From the NCBI GenBank assembly GCA_964521255.1, contig CAZFRM010000028.1, forward strand, positions 1 through 53,544: 53,544 nt of DNA, written 5' to 3'. Made by a program: the position numbers and the translations under genes. Positions 8,902 to 17,755 of the stretch are shown here, piece after piece. This DNA comes from ZC4RG29 sp964521255 (GTDB lineage Bacteria > Bacteroidota > Bacteroidia > Cytophagales > Cyclobacteriaceae). The notes below the pieces were generated by a model. That model searched no databases. It had not been told where the DNA came from and saw only the letters and a program-made list of their open reading frames with translations. How positions within the stretch are numbered: position 1 is the stretch's first letter; every line of letters starts with the position of its first letter.

Positions 8902-9513
8902 ATGAACTACTTCGTAACAGCCATTGATACAGACAGTGGTAAAACCATTGTCTCTGCTATTTTATGTGAAGCATTGCAAGCGGATTACTGGAAACCTGTA
9001 CAGGCCGGGTTTCCCCGTGACCTGGATATGGTGAAAGAACTTGTCACAAATCAAAAGACAAAATTTCACAAGGAAACTTTTTTTCTGAATATGGCAATTT
9101 CTCCGCATGCTGCTGCGAAGGCTCAAGGTATTTCTATTAAAATGAGCGATTTCAAACTACCGGAGACAACAAACTCAATTGTTATCGAAGGCGCTGGTGG
9201 TTGCCTGGCACCCCTTAATGATACCAACTTTGCTATTGATCTTCCCATTCATTTCAATTTACCGGTAATACTGGTTGCCGATCTTTACCTCGGAAGCATT
9301 AATCACACCCTGTTAACTTTCGAGGCACTCATGAAACGAAATGTGAATACAAAAGGTATCATATTTAACGGGGCAACAAATCCTGAAAGCGAAAGAATTA
9401 TTTTACATCATACTTCACTACCTTGTCTTCTTAGAATTCAAAAAGAAGATTACATCACACCTGAAATTGTAAGAAACTACGCGCAGGTTTTTTTATCAAA
9501 ATGGCATGAGTGA
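8902..9513 (+). CDS. bioD: Dethiobiotin synthetase
   Basis: A 203-aa ATP-dependent synthetase that closes the ureido ring of dethiobiotin from DAPA and CO2. The P-loop near residue 7 reads AIDTDSGKT in place of the common GTDTGVGKT, so two glycines are replaced but the GKT is kept. The substrate-binding WKPVQAG and the IEGAGGCLAPL motif are present. It lies between bioF and bioA and overlaps the bioA start. Confidence 0.93.
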   Translation: MNYFVTAIDTDSGKTIVSAILCEALQADYWKPVQAGFPRDLDMVKELVTNQKTKFHKETFFLNMAISPHAAAKAQGISIKMSDFKLPETTNSIVIEGAGGCLAPLNDTNFAIDLPIHFNLPVILVADLYLGSINHTLLTFEALMKRNVNTKGIIFNGATNPESERIILHHTSLPCLLRIQKEDYITPEIVRNYAQVFLSKWHE

Positions 9514-10822
9514 TTTACTGCAAAAAGACAGAAAAAATATCTGGCATCCTTTTACTCCGCTCGATAATGGCGATGAACCTTTGTTGATACATTCGGCAGA
9601 AGGAATTTACCTGCATACTGATGCCGGAAGAAAAATTATTGATGCCATATCATCCTGGTGGGTAAATCTTCATGGGCATTCCAATCAGGCTATAGCAAAA
9701 GCGGTTGCAGAACAAGCATCCAGACTTGAGCATGTAATCTTTGCAGGCTTCACACATGAGCCCGCAATACGGCTATCGGAAAATCTTCTGAGCATCCTGC
9801 CCAAAAACCAATCAAAGATTTTTTTCTCCGACAACGGAAGTACAGCCGTAGAAGTTGGATTAAAGATGGCTTTTCAATATTGGCATAATCAGGGCATGGA
9901 AAAAAGAAAAGTAATTGCGCTACACGGCGCATACCATGGCGACACATTCGGTTCAATGGCCGTTGGTGAACGTGGCCTCTTTACCAAGCCTTTCTTTCCT
10001 TATTTGTTTGACGTTGAATTTATTGAATTTCCATCACGCGATCGTGAAGAAGAAACTTTAAAACATTTCAGATGCATGATTGATAAAGGTGATGTCGGTT
10101 GCTTCATCTTCGAACCTTTGATCCAGGCAGCAGCCGGCATGCGAATGTACTCAGCGTCAATTCTTGATACGTTAATGGATCATGCTCTAAAGAATAATGT
10201 AGTTTGTATTGCCGACGAAGTGTTTACAGGCTTTGGCCGCACTGGAAATCTTTTTGCAAGTGACTACTTAAAAAATTCACCTGACATAATAGCGTTATCA
10301 AAAGGACTTACCGGCGGTACTTTGCCTTTAGGAGTTACATCATGCAATGATAAAATTGTTGGAGCCTTCAAAGGTGATAGTTTTACCAAAACATTTTTTC
10401 ATGGACATTCATATACGGCAAACCCAATCGCCTGTGCCGCCGCGAATGCAAGCTTTGAGTTGACGATTAATCCATCGTGCGGAAAAAATATTCAAAGAAT
10501 AAGTGAGCGCCACGAGAAGTTCAAAAAGGAAATTGAAGACAATCCTGTAATAAAAGAAGTGAGATGTTTAGGAACAATCTTAGCTGTTGAGCTTGACGCC
10601 GGAACAACCTCCTACGAAAATGAAATCAGAAAATCAGCATATACTTTTTTCCTCGAGCAAAACATCCTGTTAAGACCACTTGGAAATATTATTTATGTTC
10701 TGCCTCCCTATATAATCACTGATTCAGAACTCGATTTAATTTACAATGTTATAAGGGAGTTTTTGAAATTCCTGAAACAAAAAGTCCCGGCGAAAATTCG
10801 TCAGGACTTTCAAAAGCAATAA
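9506..10822 (+). CDS. bioA: Adenosylmethionine-8-amino-7-oxononanoate aminotransferase
   Basis: A 438-aa class-III aminotransferase converting KAPA to 7,8-diaminopelargonate using S-adenosylmethionine. Motifs seen: WHPFTPL at the start, ISSWWVNLHGH, SDNGSTAVE, HGAYHGDTFG, the PLP Asp in IADEVFTGFGRTG and the lysine in ALSKGLTGGTLPLG. Its start overlaps bioD by 8 bp, giving an order F-D-A. No bioB or bioC is in the window. Confidence 0.95.
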   Translation: MSDLLQKDRKNIWHPFTPLDNGDEPLLIHSAEGIYLHTDAGRKIIDAISSWWVNLHGHSNQAIAKAVAEQASRLEHVIFAGFTHEPAIRLSENLLSILPKNQSKIFFSDNGSTAVEVGLKMAFQYWHNQGMEKRKVIALHGAYHGDTFGSMAVGERGLFTKPFFPYLFDVEFIEFPSRDREEETLKHFRCMIDKGDVGCFIFEPLIQAAAGMRMYSASILDTLMDHALKNNVVCIADEVFTGFGRTGNLFASDYLKNSPDIIALSKGLTGGTLPLGVTSCNDKIVGAFKGDSFTKTFFHGHSYTANPIACAAANASFELTINPSCGKNIQRISERHEKFKKEIEDNPVIKEVRCLGTILAVELDAGTTSYENEIRKSAYTFFLEQNILLRPLGNIIYVLPPYIITDSELDLIYNVIREFLKFLKQKVPAKIRQDFQKQ

Positions 10823-10831
10823 TTTTTTTTT
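10781..10831 (+). terminator. Probable terminator of the bio operon
   Basis: A 13-bp stem (10781-10793 with 10798-10810; one mismatch and one G-T pair) with a 4-nt loop lies inside the last codons of bioA. It is followed after 12 nt by nine T (10823-10831). The gap between stem and T-run is longer than ideal. Confidence 0.5.
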
Positions 10832-10935
10832 GTTGCTGCTTATACTTAAATGATCTCATTATGCCATGACATCAAGGTTTTCATTCTATTAAGATTAGTT
10901 CAAGAATCTTATCAAAGAGCAGATTAAAAGTAATC

Positions 10936-13626
10936 TTAATTTAGTGGTTTGACCTGCAAAGATTTCTGGTATGTAAGGTGAACACGTAGTTTATTGGAAT
11001 TTGCTAATGTCAGACTTGCAAAATCACTTTCCAATGGAGGGGAGGTTAGCAAATTACCCTGGTTGTCGTATACATAAGTAAGGTCCTGAACCACATCGGT
11101 GATCAGGTAATAAATGTTTCCACTACCAAAATCATAATATTGAACGTTGACTGCATTCATACCGATGTACTCGTTAATTATCAGCTCTTTCCCGCTTGCA
11201 TCCAAAACCGAAAGTGCTTTTGGTTCTTGCCTGATGATGCAATACGATTTTCCGTTTGCTTCTTTCACCAAACTGAAACGCGCATCCAAAGACGATTTCA
11301 AAAGTGTTTCACGATTGTGAATCTTACCATCAAGGCTAAACTTGATTCTAAAACCATCACGAGAAACAACAACAAAATACGTTTGCGTTGAGCTACTTCC
11401 GCTCTCAACAAAATAATCACCAGCAGGACGTGCATCAAGATTCAAAGGAAATCCTTTTATTGGCTCACCTCTACGATTCATAAGAAAAGCCTTCCCGTTG
11501 TTTCCCATCGCTAAAAGGTAATCTTTACCTCGAATGCGATGATGGCGTGGTGTACAGTAAAGTTGGCTTTCAACGTTACGCGGACTCCATCCTTCCAGGC
11601 TATTTCCTTCTTTGTCATACATCCATAATTTTCCTGATCGCTCTGCTATAAGAAAACGATAATTCCTACTGTGATCATAATCCAGTAAACTTAAAAATTC
11701 AACTTGCTTCGCTTTTATTGTTAGCGGATAGGGTTGAACATAATTTCCAAGCCGGTCAATTATATGCAAGCTTCCTTCCGTTGCAAAAAGATATTGAAGC
11801 TTGCCATTTTTGTAGTAATCTATTTGAAACGCTTCACCCACAATTGGGCCATTCATTGCTTTACTCCATAGTACAGTTCCTTTTGATGAAACAAGATGAA
11901 GATTGAAGACAGAATCCTGCAGTAACACTTCAGTTGTTTTATCCGCATGATTTCGTACTATATAAGATTTTCCTAACAAGCCATTCTGAAATCCTGTGAC
12001 GGTTGATTGCGCCTGTTGCTTGCGCTCGGGTTCGGTTATGGGTGGTTGTTGATAAAGCCACGATATATTCGTATAGAAACTTTGGTTAAGATGACTGAAT
12101 TGAATAGCACCCATGCCCACCGATGAGAACAGGGCCTTGTTGTCTTTTACAAAACCACGCCACTTTTCATTTAACGACTCCCCTAGAATATTCCAAATAC
12201 GGGGTGTGTTAACGTACAGGCTTACATTAGATTCAAGTAACGTTGATTCGAGAAACTGATTTTGTATGACAGACTTTCCCCACGTATCCTCTCGATCGAT
12301 ATCTTCAAGAAAAAATTTTAGCTCTTCAAGATTTTCAGCAACAATGAGTGTATTGTCAATTGATGTATAATAGCTCTGGTCAAAACCACTTATAAATGGA
12401 GAGAACAATTTTTCTGGGAATCTGAATACCGGTAATTCTCTTATTCCATATCCTGAATATCGCTCAAAGAAAACAGTATCAACGCTTAATTTTTCTGAAA
12501 TAGTATTCATTGACTTTAGCCAACTTTCAATTTCATTGGATTCGATCAATAGTACTTTTGAAAATTTTTGACTGGCAGATTCAACATAGCATACACCAAC
12601 CTCATTATTAATTGAACTGTATAATTGATTCATGTCCACTTTAAGAGAGGTTGCTAATCGTTGCAATGTATCCGTCAAACTTTTATTGCGTTTAGGATAA
12701 CTATTTAATTTCATTGCAAAGTCATGGCCGTTACTTATTCCATAACTGACCAGCATAACCGTTCGGTTAGAAATAAATTGCTTTAAACCGAATGATGTAG
12801 GGAATTGTTCATTGAAAACCGAGAGCACAGAAACATCTTGCGGATCTTCCAGGCTAAATCCGTTCAAAACCAAATTTCTATCCACAGCTTTTATATCCAG
12901 CAACGTTGCTTTGCCAAAATGTTGGATTAAGTCCAGGTTAAAGCCCGGAGCAAATACCGATAGCCACCCGGAAAAATTATGCAGATTTACATACAGGTCT
13001 CCTGCGTCATTTTTTAATTTGGGCATTTGGTATACCGAAGCGATGTCTTTTCTAAAGGTTGATTCTTTATCTTCAACAAAGACACGAATTACGTCTTCCA
13101 CCAGGAAGGGCGTAAAACTTCCAACCCATACATCTTTCAATACTACCCATGAGAAAACAGAGCCGGATGTTGCAAGCTCCTGAATTTTAGTGCTGCTAAA
13201 CTCACGTTCACGGTATTTAATATCTTTTTTGTTCTTCCAGTCTTCTACCGTTGCTTCGAAGAGCTGCCTTCCTTTTAAGTCATTAAGCGGAATATAGAAG
13301 ACAAAATCAAATGCGTCCTTTTTAGTAACATGCAGCGATGCGAGCGATCCATTTTTCTGAGTTGAAAGCAGCGTTACTATATTTTGAATAGAGTCTTGTT
13401 GCTTGTCGTAGAAAGATGCCCGCTGAACAATTTCCCAAAGTGAAGATGCCTTAACCGGCTCTATACAAGCTGCACAGGCACTGGCTTCATATACGGCCAC
13501 TGCTCCTTGTGGTACCAGATCCCACGGACTAACGATTTTCTTAAGGAAATATTTTTCGTAAGCAAAGTATCCGGCAACAGCTAACGCAACGATACCAAGG
13601 GTGATAAGTAGTGGTGCTTTCTTCAC
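10936..13626 (-). CDS. Membrane-anchored protein with C-terminal beta-propeller-like part, unknown function
   Basis: An 896-aa protein with one N-terminal membrane anchor (about residues 7-24: LITLGIVALAVAGYFAYE) and a large non-cytoplasmic part. The middle region resembles DUF3352-like periplasmic proteins. The last 300 residues have repeated strands (KGTVLWSKAMNG, DRLGNYVQPYPL, RSGKLWMYDKEGN, RRGEPIKGFPLN), like a PQQ/WD-type propeller. I cannot name a function. It is a single gene with its own promoter and no functional link to its neighbours. Confidence 0.7.
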   Translation of the reverse strand: MKKAPLLITLGIVALAVAGYFAYEKYFLKKIVSPWDLVPQGAVAVYEASACAACIEPVKASSLWEIVQRASFYDKQQDSIQNIVTLLSTQKNGSLASLHVTKKDAFDFVFYIPLNDLKGRQLFEATVEDWKNKKDIKYREREFSSTKIQELATSGSVFSWVVLKDVWVGSFTPFLVEDVIRVFVEDKESTFRKDIASVYQMPKLKNDAGDLYVNLHNFSGWLSVFAPGFNLDLIQHFGKATLLDIKAVDRNLVLNGFSLEDPQDVSVLSVFNEQFPTSFGLKQFISNRTVMLVSYGISNGHDFAMKLNSYPKRNKSLTDTLQRLATSLKVDMNQLYSSINNEVGVCYVESASQKFSKVLLIESNEIESWLKSMNTISEKLSVDTVFFERYSGYGIRELPVFRFPEKLFSPFISGFDQSYYTSIDNTLIVAENLEELKFFLEDIDREDTWGKSVIQNQFLESTLLESNVSLYVNTPRIWNILGESLNEKWRGFVKDNKALFSSVGMGAIQFSHLNQSFYTNISWLYQQPPITEPERKQQAQSTVTGFQNGLLGKSYIVRNHADKTTEVLLQDSVFNLHLVSSKGTVLWSKAMNGPIVGEAFQIDYYKNGKLQYLFATEGSLHIIDRLGNYVQPYPLTIKAKQVEFLSLLDYDHSRNYRFLIAERSGKLWMYDKEGNSLEGWSPRNVESQLYCTPRHHRIRGKDYLLAMGNNGKAFLMNRRGEPIKGFPLNLDARPAGDYFVESGSSSTQTYFVVVSRDGFRIKFSLDGKIHNRETLLKSSLDARFSLVKEANGKSYCIIRQEPKALSVLDASGKELIINEYIGMNAVNVQYYDFGSGNIYYLITDVVQDLTYVYDNQGNLLTSPPLESDFASLTLANSNKLRVHLTYQKSLQVKPLN

Positions 13627-13651
13627 ACGTATAAAATGTAGTTCAAAAGTT

Positions 13652-13682
13652 TGAAGATACGTGGGTTAGACAAATTTGACAA
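13652..13682 (-). promoter_or_regulatory. Possible promoter for the 896-aa protein
   Basis: On the minus strand TTG (13680-13682) is 20 bp from TATCTTCA (13652-13659), a partial match to the Bacteroidota -7 box, 25 bp before the start codon. Confidence 0.35.
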
Positions 13683-13751
13683 ACGGCGCACTTTTAGAAC
13701 AGGAATCAGGTCTTTTATGCAATATTGTCGGGGAATCGTTTTTTGATGATT

Positions 13752-13797
13752 AAAAAACAAAAAGCCAAGCTGGCGCAAGTGTTCTGAAGGGTTGGCT
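13752..13797 (-). terminator. Terminator closing the toxin island on its left side
   Basis: Read on the minus strand: agccaa (13792-13797), a 23-nt loop, ttggct (13763-13768), then a T-rich tract of 11 nt (13752-13762). It is 34 bp after the stop of the core-remnant gene and separates the island from the 896-aa gene. Confidence 0.5.
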
Positions 13798-13830
13798 GTG
13801 TCTTTTCAATATGGCTGTTCCAAACTATTC

Positions 13831-15000
13831 TCAAATCATTCTCCCGCTCAAGTCGTCAAGCGGGTCAACCAAAATTGTAGTGTTGATAGTGCCATTCGGC
13901 GTCACAAGCTCCACTTTGCGAAAAACAGTAAAGTCCGTATTCTTTAAAATCTGACCAAACTCATCGGTTAGTTTTATAATTAATCCGGCTTCATTTTTTA
14001 CTACCGCAAAGAAGTATTTTCCCTCTGCCATTATTAACCGGTAAATCCGCAAGCCATTGAGCGTTTTAAAAAAATATCTTGAAAGCGTTAGGAAATCCAG
14101 AACCTGAGCAGCCCTGGCTATTTTCATAAACATAGCACTTGCTTTACCCGCAGCCGTAATTTCGCCAACACCCACAAAGAGTACAGCTATTGCAACAACA
14201 TCGGAAGCCGTATGATGAAGAATTGCAAATGAAGAATTTTTCTCGCTGCTATAACGGTCTTTGAGTTGAGACACAATAGCATCATAAGCTTGTCCGTTTA
14301 CAAAAATTGAATTTATGATGAGGTTAACTTGCTCCATGGTTGGCGGATCAGTATAAGCATCACTTAATAACCTGACAACATCTGTTAACCCCTTAACCTC
14401 ATTTACCAATCCGTTCCAGATGCCCGTAATTAAGGCAAACTCATATTGCTTATCCTGATAGTCTTTCCATGCACCATCTTTCACCCTTTCCAAAAAGTCA
14501 TCTTCATCACTTGACATCGTTCGGACAACAGCGCCTAGGCCTGCCGTTGTACCCGTGCGACCAATGTAATAGATTATCAAAACGGTAGGATCATAATTAT
14601 CTCCCAGACCTGGATCATAGTATTTGGCTGCAATCTGTGTAGATCCGATTACCTTACTCAATCCTTCCGCTACAAGTGCCAATATCTTAAAGGGCACAGA
14701 AGTAACACGATGCACCTGCGTAATCCCCTCAGCTATAAATTCCTTGGTATGATCAATAAAATCCTTTGTCAGTCTTTCCTCAAGCCCTGGACCATAATAG
14801 ATATCGTAATTAACTTTTGAAGATTTTTCAATATGCACCCAAATTGCCAGATCATTTCTACCTAACTGCTGGGTGTAATCTTTAATCTTTTGAAGGGTCT
14901 CCTGACCCATCCGATCATCTGTATAAAATACCTTGAGAAAAACATTGCCAGGGCCATCGCTTTGCCTGAGGTTGGCACACAGCTCTGTTACTTTACTCAT
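13831..15000 (-). CDS. Truncated paralogue of the toxin core (remnant)
   Basis: This 389-aa frame aligns with the central part of the 1023-aa toxin. AIWVHIEKSSKVNYDIYY matches its YWVHIDKAGEIQ, and ITGIWNGLVNEVKGLTDVVR matches SLGIWNGVVDNLKFVVDAY. The reading frame is open upstream without an ATG to 15081, and that part also matches (VYDYTNLIGDDD against VYDYTGLFHSLQDE). No signal peptide is left. It stops before any VDxWK junction or toxic domain. So it looks like an N- and C-terminally shortened core, left over from rearrangement. Whether the 389-aa part is translated is unknown. It follows the 329-aa gene in the same direction. Confidence 0.7.
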   Translation of the reverse strand: MSKVTELCANLRQSDGPGNVFLKVFYTDDRMGQETLQKIKDYTQQLGRNDLAIWVHIEKSSKVNYDIYYGPGLEERLTKDFIDHTKEFIAEGITQVHRVTSVPFKILALVAEGLSKVIGSTQIAAKYYDPGLGDNYDPTVLIIYYIGRTGTTAGLGAVVRTMSSDEDDFLERVKDGAWKDYQDKQYEFALITGIWNGLVNEVKGLTDVVRLLSDAYTDPPTMEQVNLIINSIFVNGQAYDAIVSQLKDRYSSEKNSSFAILHHTASDVVAIAVLFVGVGEITAAGKASAMFMKIARAAQVLDFLTLSRYFFKTLNGLRIYRLIMAEGKYFFAVVKNEAGLIIKLTDEFGQILKNTDFTVFRKVELVTPNGTINTTILVDPLDDLSGRMI

Positions 15001-15167
15001 TTTATCATCATCACCAATAAGATTTGTGTAGTCGTATACTGAACGATTCCGACTACCGGGATCATCTACTATATATCTTAATTATTAATTACTTTTGGCT
15101 TGCAAAGGCTCACAAAATGAGCCAAGAATAAAGAGGTAGGCAGTATAGGTGCTTTAGAAATTTCATT

Positions 15168-16157
15168 CTACTCTTTTTCATAAACATGCAACGTACCTTC
15201 ATCGTCCAGAACATAGAGCTTATTTCCATAAACAATGGGCGCATTTGGCAGGGTTACTTTACCTTCTCCTACTTCGACAGACCAATCTATTTTTCCTGTA
15301 TTTCGGTTAATGCAACCCATTTTATAACCCATTGTATGAACAATAAAAATATGGGTGTCCGTAACTGTAAAAGCTCCTAATGGGCCAGTAACTGTAAAGC
15401 CATGTTGCTCATACTCCGACTTCATTCCATACTCAACTAACGTCTCTCCTGTATAGGGGGAGATTTCTCGGTAGTGATTCATATCTACATTGATTACCCT
15501 ATCTCCATAGAGCTGTAAAAGGTGATTAGATTCTCTTTGCCATAGAATCTTACCACTCTTCGCATTTACCCCAAATAACTTTGACTTTCCAACAACTAAG
15601 ACCACTTCCCCATGTGATAAAACTTTTCCAGAAAGGTCTGTGCCAAAATCATGATACCAATTAATGGATCCGTTAAGAGAATCGATTGAATAGATTTCTT
15701 GTCCTTTGCCAATTTTCACCCCGAACACATAGTTATCATTGCTCCCCCAAAGCCTAAAAGGTCCTTCAATGAGTTTACTTATTTCATTGGTCATCAAATC
15801 CAATCTCGCTAATATTTTAATTGAGGACTCGTCAACAGAGATTCCTAATAAACTATTATTGATAAGTATTTCGGGAGCTAATTTTACTCCTTCAATCGCA
15901 TGAATTTTACCAGTTTGCAAATCAACCCTTATCAATCTCTGGAGTGGAAAATATGCAAACACATATCCATCATGATAGAAAAAAATATTGAAGGTTCTAC
16001 ACCCTAAGCTGATTTCATTTTCTGTCGTAAATGTATCAGCATCATAAACCCTAATTACTGTATTTTCTGATGCATCTAAAAAGACAGTCAGAAGCTGGCT
16101 GTCTTTGAGATGGTAATTCTTAAAGTGATTTCTTATACTTTTTGAGTATTTAAACAT
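15168..16157 (-). CDS. Beta-propeller protein, putative immunity protein of the 253-aa toxin tip
   Basis: A 329-aa protein with no signal peptide, so cytoplasmic. It has repeated PQQ-like blade motifs ending in a Trp or aromatic strand: DSLNGSINWYHDFG, NAKSGKILWQRES, NRNTGKIDWSVEVG, DDEGTLHVYEKE. No enzyme residues stand out. It begins 9 bp after the stop of an orphan toxin C-terminus and is read in the same direction, the position normally held by the immunity gene in polymorphic toxin loci. A propeller as an immunity protein would be unusual. An unrelated cargo protein is the alternative. Confidence 0.6.
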   Translation of the reverse strand: MFKYSKSIRNHFKNYHLKDSQLLTVFLDASENTVIRVYDADTFTTENEISLGCRTFNIFFYHDGYVFAYFPLQRLIRVDLQTGKIHAIEGVKLAPEILINNSLLGISVDESSIKILARLDLMTNEISKLIEGPFRLWGSNDNYVFGVKIGKGQEIYSIDSLNGSINWYHDFGTDLSGKVLSHGEVVLVVGKSKLFGVNAKSGKILWQRESNHLLQLYGDRVINVDMNHYREISPYTGETLVEYGMKSEYEQHGFTVTGPLGAFTVTDTHIFIVHTMGYKMGCINRNTGKIDWSVEVGEGKVTLPNAPIVYGNKLYVLDDEGTLHVYEKE

Positions 16158-16166
16158 CTTCTTAGT

Positions 16167-16928
16167 TTATTGAACTATAAAGACCTTATCAAAATATTTT
16201 GGCTTGGCCAGATTATCGATAAAATCAGATGTACTTAAAATGATTTCATCTGGCATAAGTTGTTGAAGTTTTCCGCTTGCCATTAAATCATCAAGCAAAG
16301 AAGATTTACCTTGCAATGCTGTTTTAAATTGTGATGCTGTAGGTGTCCGCCTGGAAGGATTGAAGATAAATTTCATCTCGTCCAACTTATTGATCACAGA
16401 CATAGTACCCGTCATTTGATCAATCATGCTAGACTGCCCCATCAAGTTGCTACTCCAACTTTTAAACTCCTTGTAATGAGGCACTCCACTTACATTTGTA
16501 ACCACATCCGCAGCAAAATCCCTTCCTGGTACGTGCTTAACTTCAAACCCTGTGATGGTCTCCCCATTGAAATACTTACTCCTGTTTCTCATTAAGGCTT
16601 CAAGCGTCCAGGAACCTCCTGTAGCTTTAGTCCCTTGCTCACCCATTTCTCGAAGAAAGTCATCATAACCAGATGTCCCCTTAAAATCTTTGGCAAACCC
16701 ATCCAAGTCGTCCAGCACTTCATCTATATATCGCAAACCATCTGTCCCCGCATTATCACAGGTCTTACACTTTGCGCCACTCTCTGCCAATGAGTTTACT
16801 ATGTCGTCCAATCTATTGGAAGGAATATCAGGATTATCCATTGCTTTGCGCATCGAGATAAGGATGCTTGGATCTTTTCGCATCTGATTTCTACCTAAGT
16901 CTGCAAGTCTTTTCCAACTATCCACCAA
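16167..16928 (-). CDS. Orphan toxin C-terminal module, PD-(D/E)XK-like nuclease (253 aa)
   Basis: The frame begins MVDSWKRLADLG with a GTG codon inside the motif EPELVDSWK (16911-16937) and has no signal peptide or core of its own. A stop codon (16938-16940) directly precedes the motif. The later part has the order of residues of a restriction-endonuclease fold: Glu110 (GSWTLEALM), Asp137/Asp141 (GRDFAADVV), then EFK at 154-156 (HYKEFKSWS). That pattern is frequent in Bacteroidota polymorphic toxins. Residues 54-57 hold CKTC. It is probably silent unless recombined onto a full core, and is followed by a putative immunity gene. The nuclease call is by motif only. Confidence 0.65.
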   Translation of the reverse strand: MVDSWKRLADLGRNQMRKDPSILISMRKAMDNPDIPSNRLDDIVNSLAESGAKCKTCDNAGTDGLRYIDEVLDDLDGFAKDFKGTSGYDDFLREMGEQGTKATGGSWTLEALMRNRSKYFNGETITGFEVKHVPGRDFAADVVTNVSGVPHYKEFKSWSSNLMGQSSMIDQMTGTMSVINKLDEMKFIFNPSRRTPTASQFKTALQGKSSLLDDLMASGKLQQLMPDEIILSTSDFIDNLAKPKYFDKVFIVQ

Positions 16929-16937
16929 CTCCGGCTC
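16911..16937 (-). other. Toxin-tip junction motif EPELVDSWK (orphan 1)
   Basis: Nine codons read GAG CCG GAG TTG GTG GAT, then AGT TGG AAA, preceded in frame by TAA. The same motif in the full toxin is EEPDLVDAWK (35581-35610) and in the truncated copy it is at 24783-24812. Identity between the two duplicated blocks ends exactly at the final Lys codon. After it the two orphan tips diverge (KRLADLG against KVLKDAN). Confidence 0.8.
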
Positions 16938-17318
16938 TTACGCCAACTTTTCAACACTTCAACGAACGTCTTTCGCGACCCTAAAATACACTTTTTTCTT
17001 TTTTCAGTTGAAGAAAAAAACTGTGTCCGACTACTGGCGGATCCTGCTACGGAGTGCCAGGCATCCATCGCGGAAAAAGGAAAATGGCCTGATCCCACTT
17101 CATCGTTTACCAAAAACTTAATGGCCATTTTTCTTTTTACGGGATGCTGCAAAGCAACTGCGCTTCTTCTTCATATCACCATGCCGTTCATGCTGCCGCT
17201 AAGGAAATGCGCTCCGCCTATCTTGCTGAACCAACACCCTTTCTATCTTCATTTGGATTTTTGCTCACGGTCAAGTCATGATGAACTTTCCTACAACGCA
17301 TATAACGGTGAGTCGCAC

Positions 17319-17380
17319 CCCGCGCGGCAGCACGGGCGTGTGGGGTTTGCAAGGGGAGCCCGTGCTGCCTAAAGGCGCGG
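17319..17380. repeat. Hairpin 1 of the block (copy 1)
   Basis: Perfect 12-bp arms ggcagcacgggc (17326-17337) and gcccgtgctgcc (17358-17369), extended by ccgcgc/gcgcgg outside. The loop is 20 nt. Confidence 0.8.
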
Positions 17381-17390
17381 ACGAACAATA

Positions 17391-17445
17391 GGCATGGCCG
17401 GCCCCCTTAAAGCCCCCTTGCAAAAAAATCCGGCCGGCCAATGCC
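17391..17445. repeat. Hairpin 2 of the block (copy 1)
   Basis: ggcatggccggcc (17391-17403) pairs with ggccggccaatgcc (17432-17445), with one bulged base. The loop contains ccccttaaagcccccttgc and an A-run. Confidence 0.75.
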
Positions 17446-17755
17446 GTGCAAGCACTTTTTGTTTATGTGAGTTTTTGGCCATAGCCCCGCAGGGAAAAAA
17501 ATAAAATCAAAAACGTCCGAGCGCACAAGGCATGACAAAAGCGAAGGGCTCGAGCAAAAGCAAGTGGAAAAAATTTATGGAATGTGCGTCAGCAAAAAAT
17601 GGCGGTGAGTAAAAACAAAACTCCTTTTTCTTTTCATCTGAAGTTTGTTTTTACTCACGGCCATTGCGGGTAAAATTTTTTGCACTTGCTTTTGCATGCG
17701 CGTCCGGGCTTTTGGCGTGGCTTGTGCCGAGGCCATAAACAAAAAGTGCTTGCAC
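17446..17755. repeat. 310-bp imperfect palindrome (copy 1)
   Basis: The outer arms are 21-bp perfect inverted repeats (17446-17466 and 17735-17755, ending in gtgcaagcac and its complement). Further matching segments lie inside: aaaagcaagtg with cacttgctttt, flanked by A/T runs, and gtgagtaaaaacaaa (from 17605) with tttgtttttactcac (to 17658). So most of the 310 bp folds back on itself. No protein is convincing. Confidence 0.8.

Noticed and set aside
16895..17152. 85-aa minus-strand frame at the block end (also at 27702)
   Set aside because: It reads the junction motif in the wrong frame and runs through palindromic noncoding DNA. Its length is incidental.
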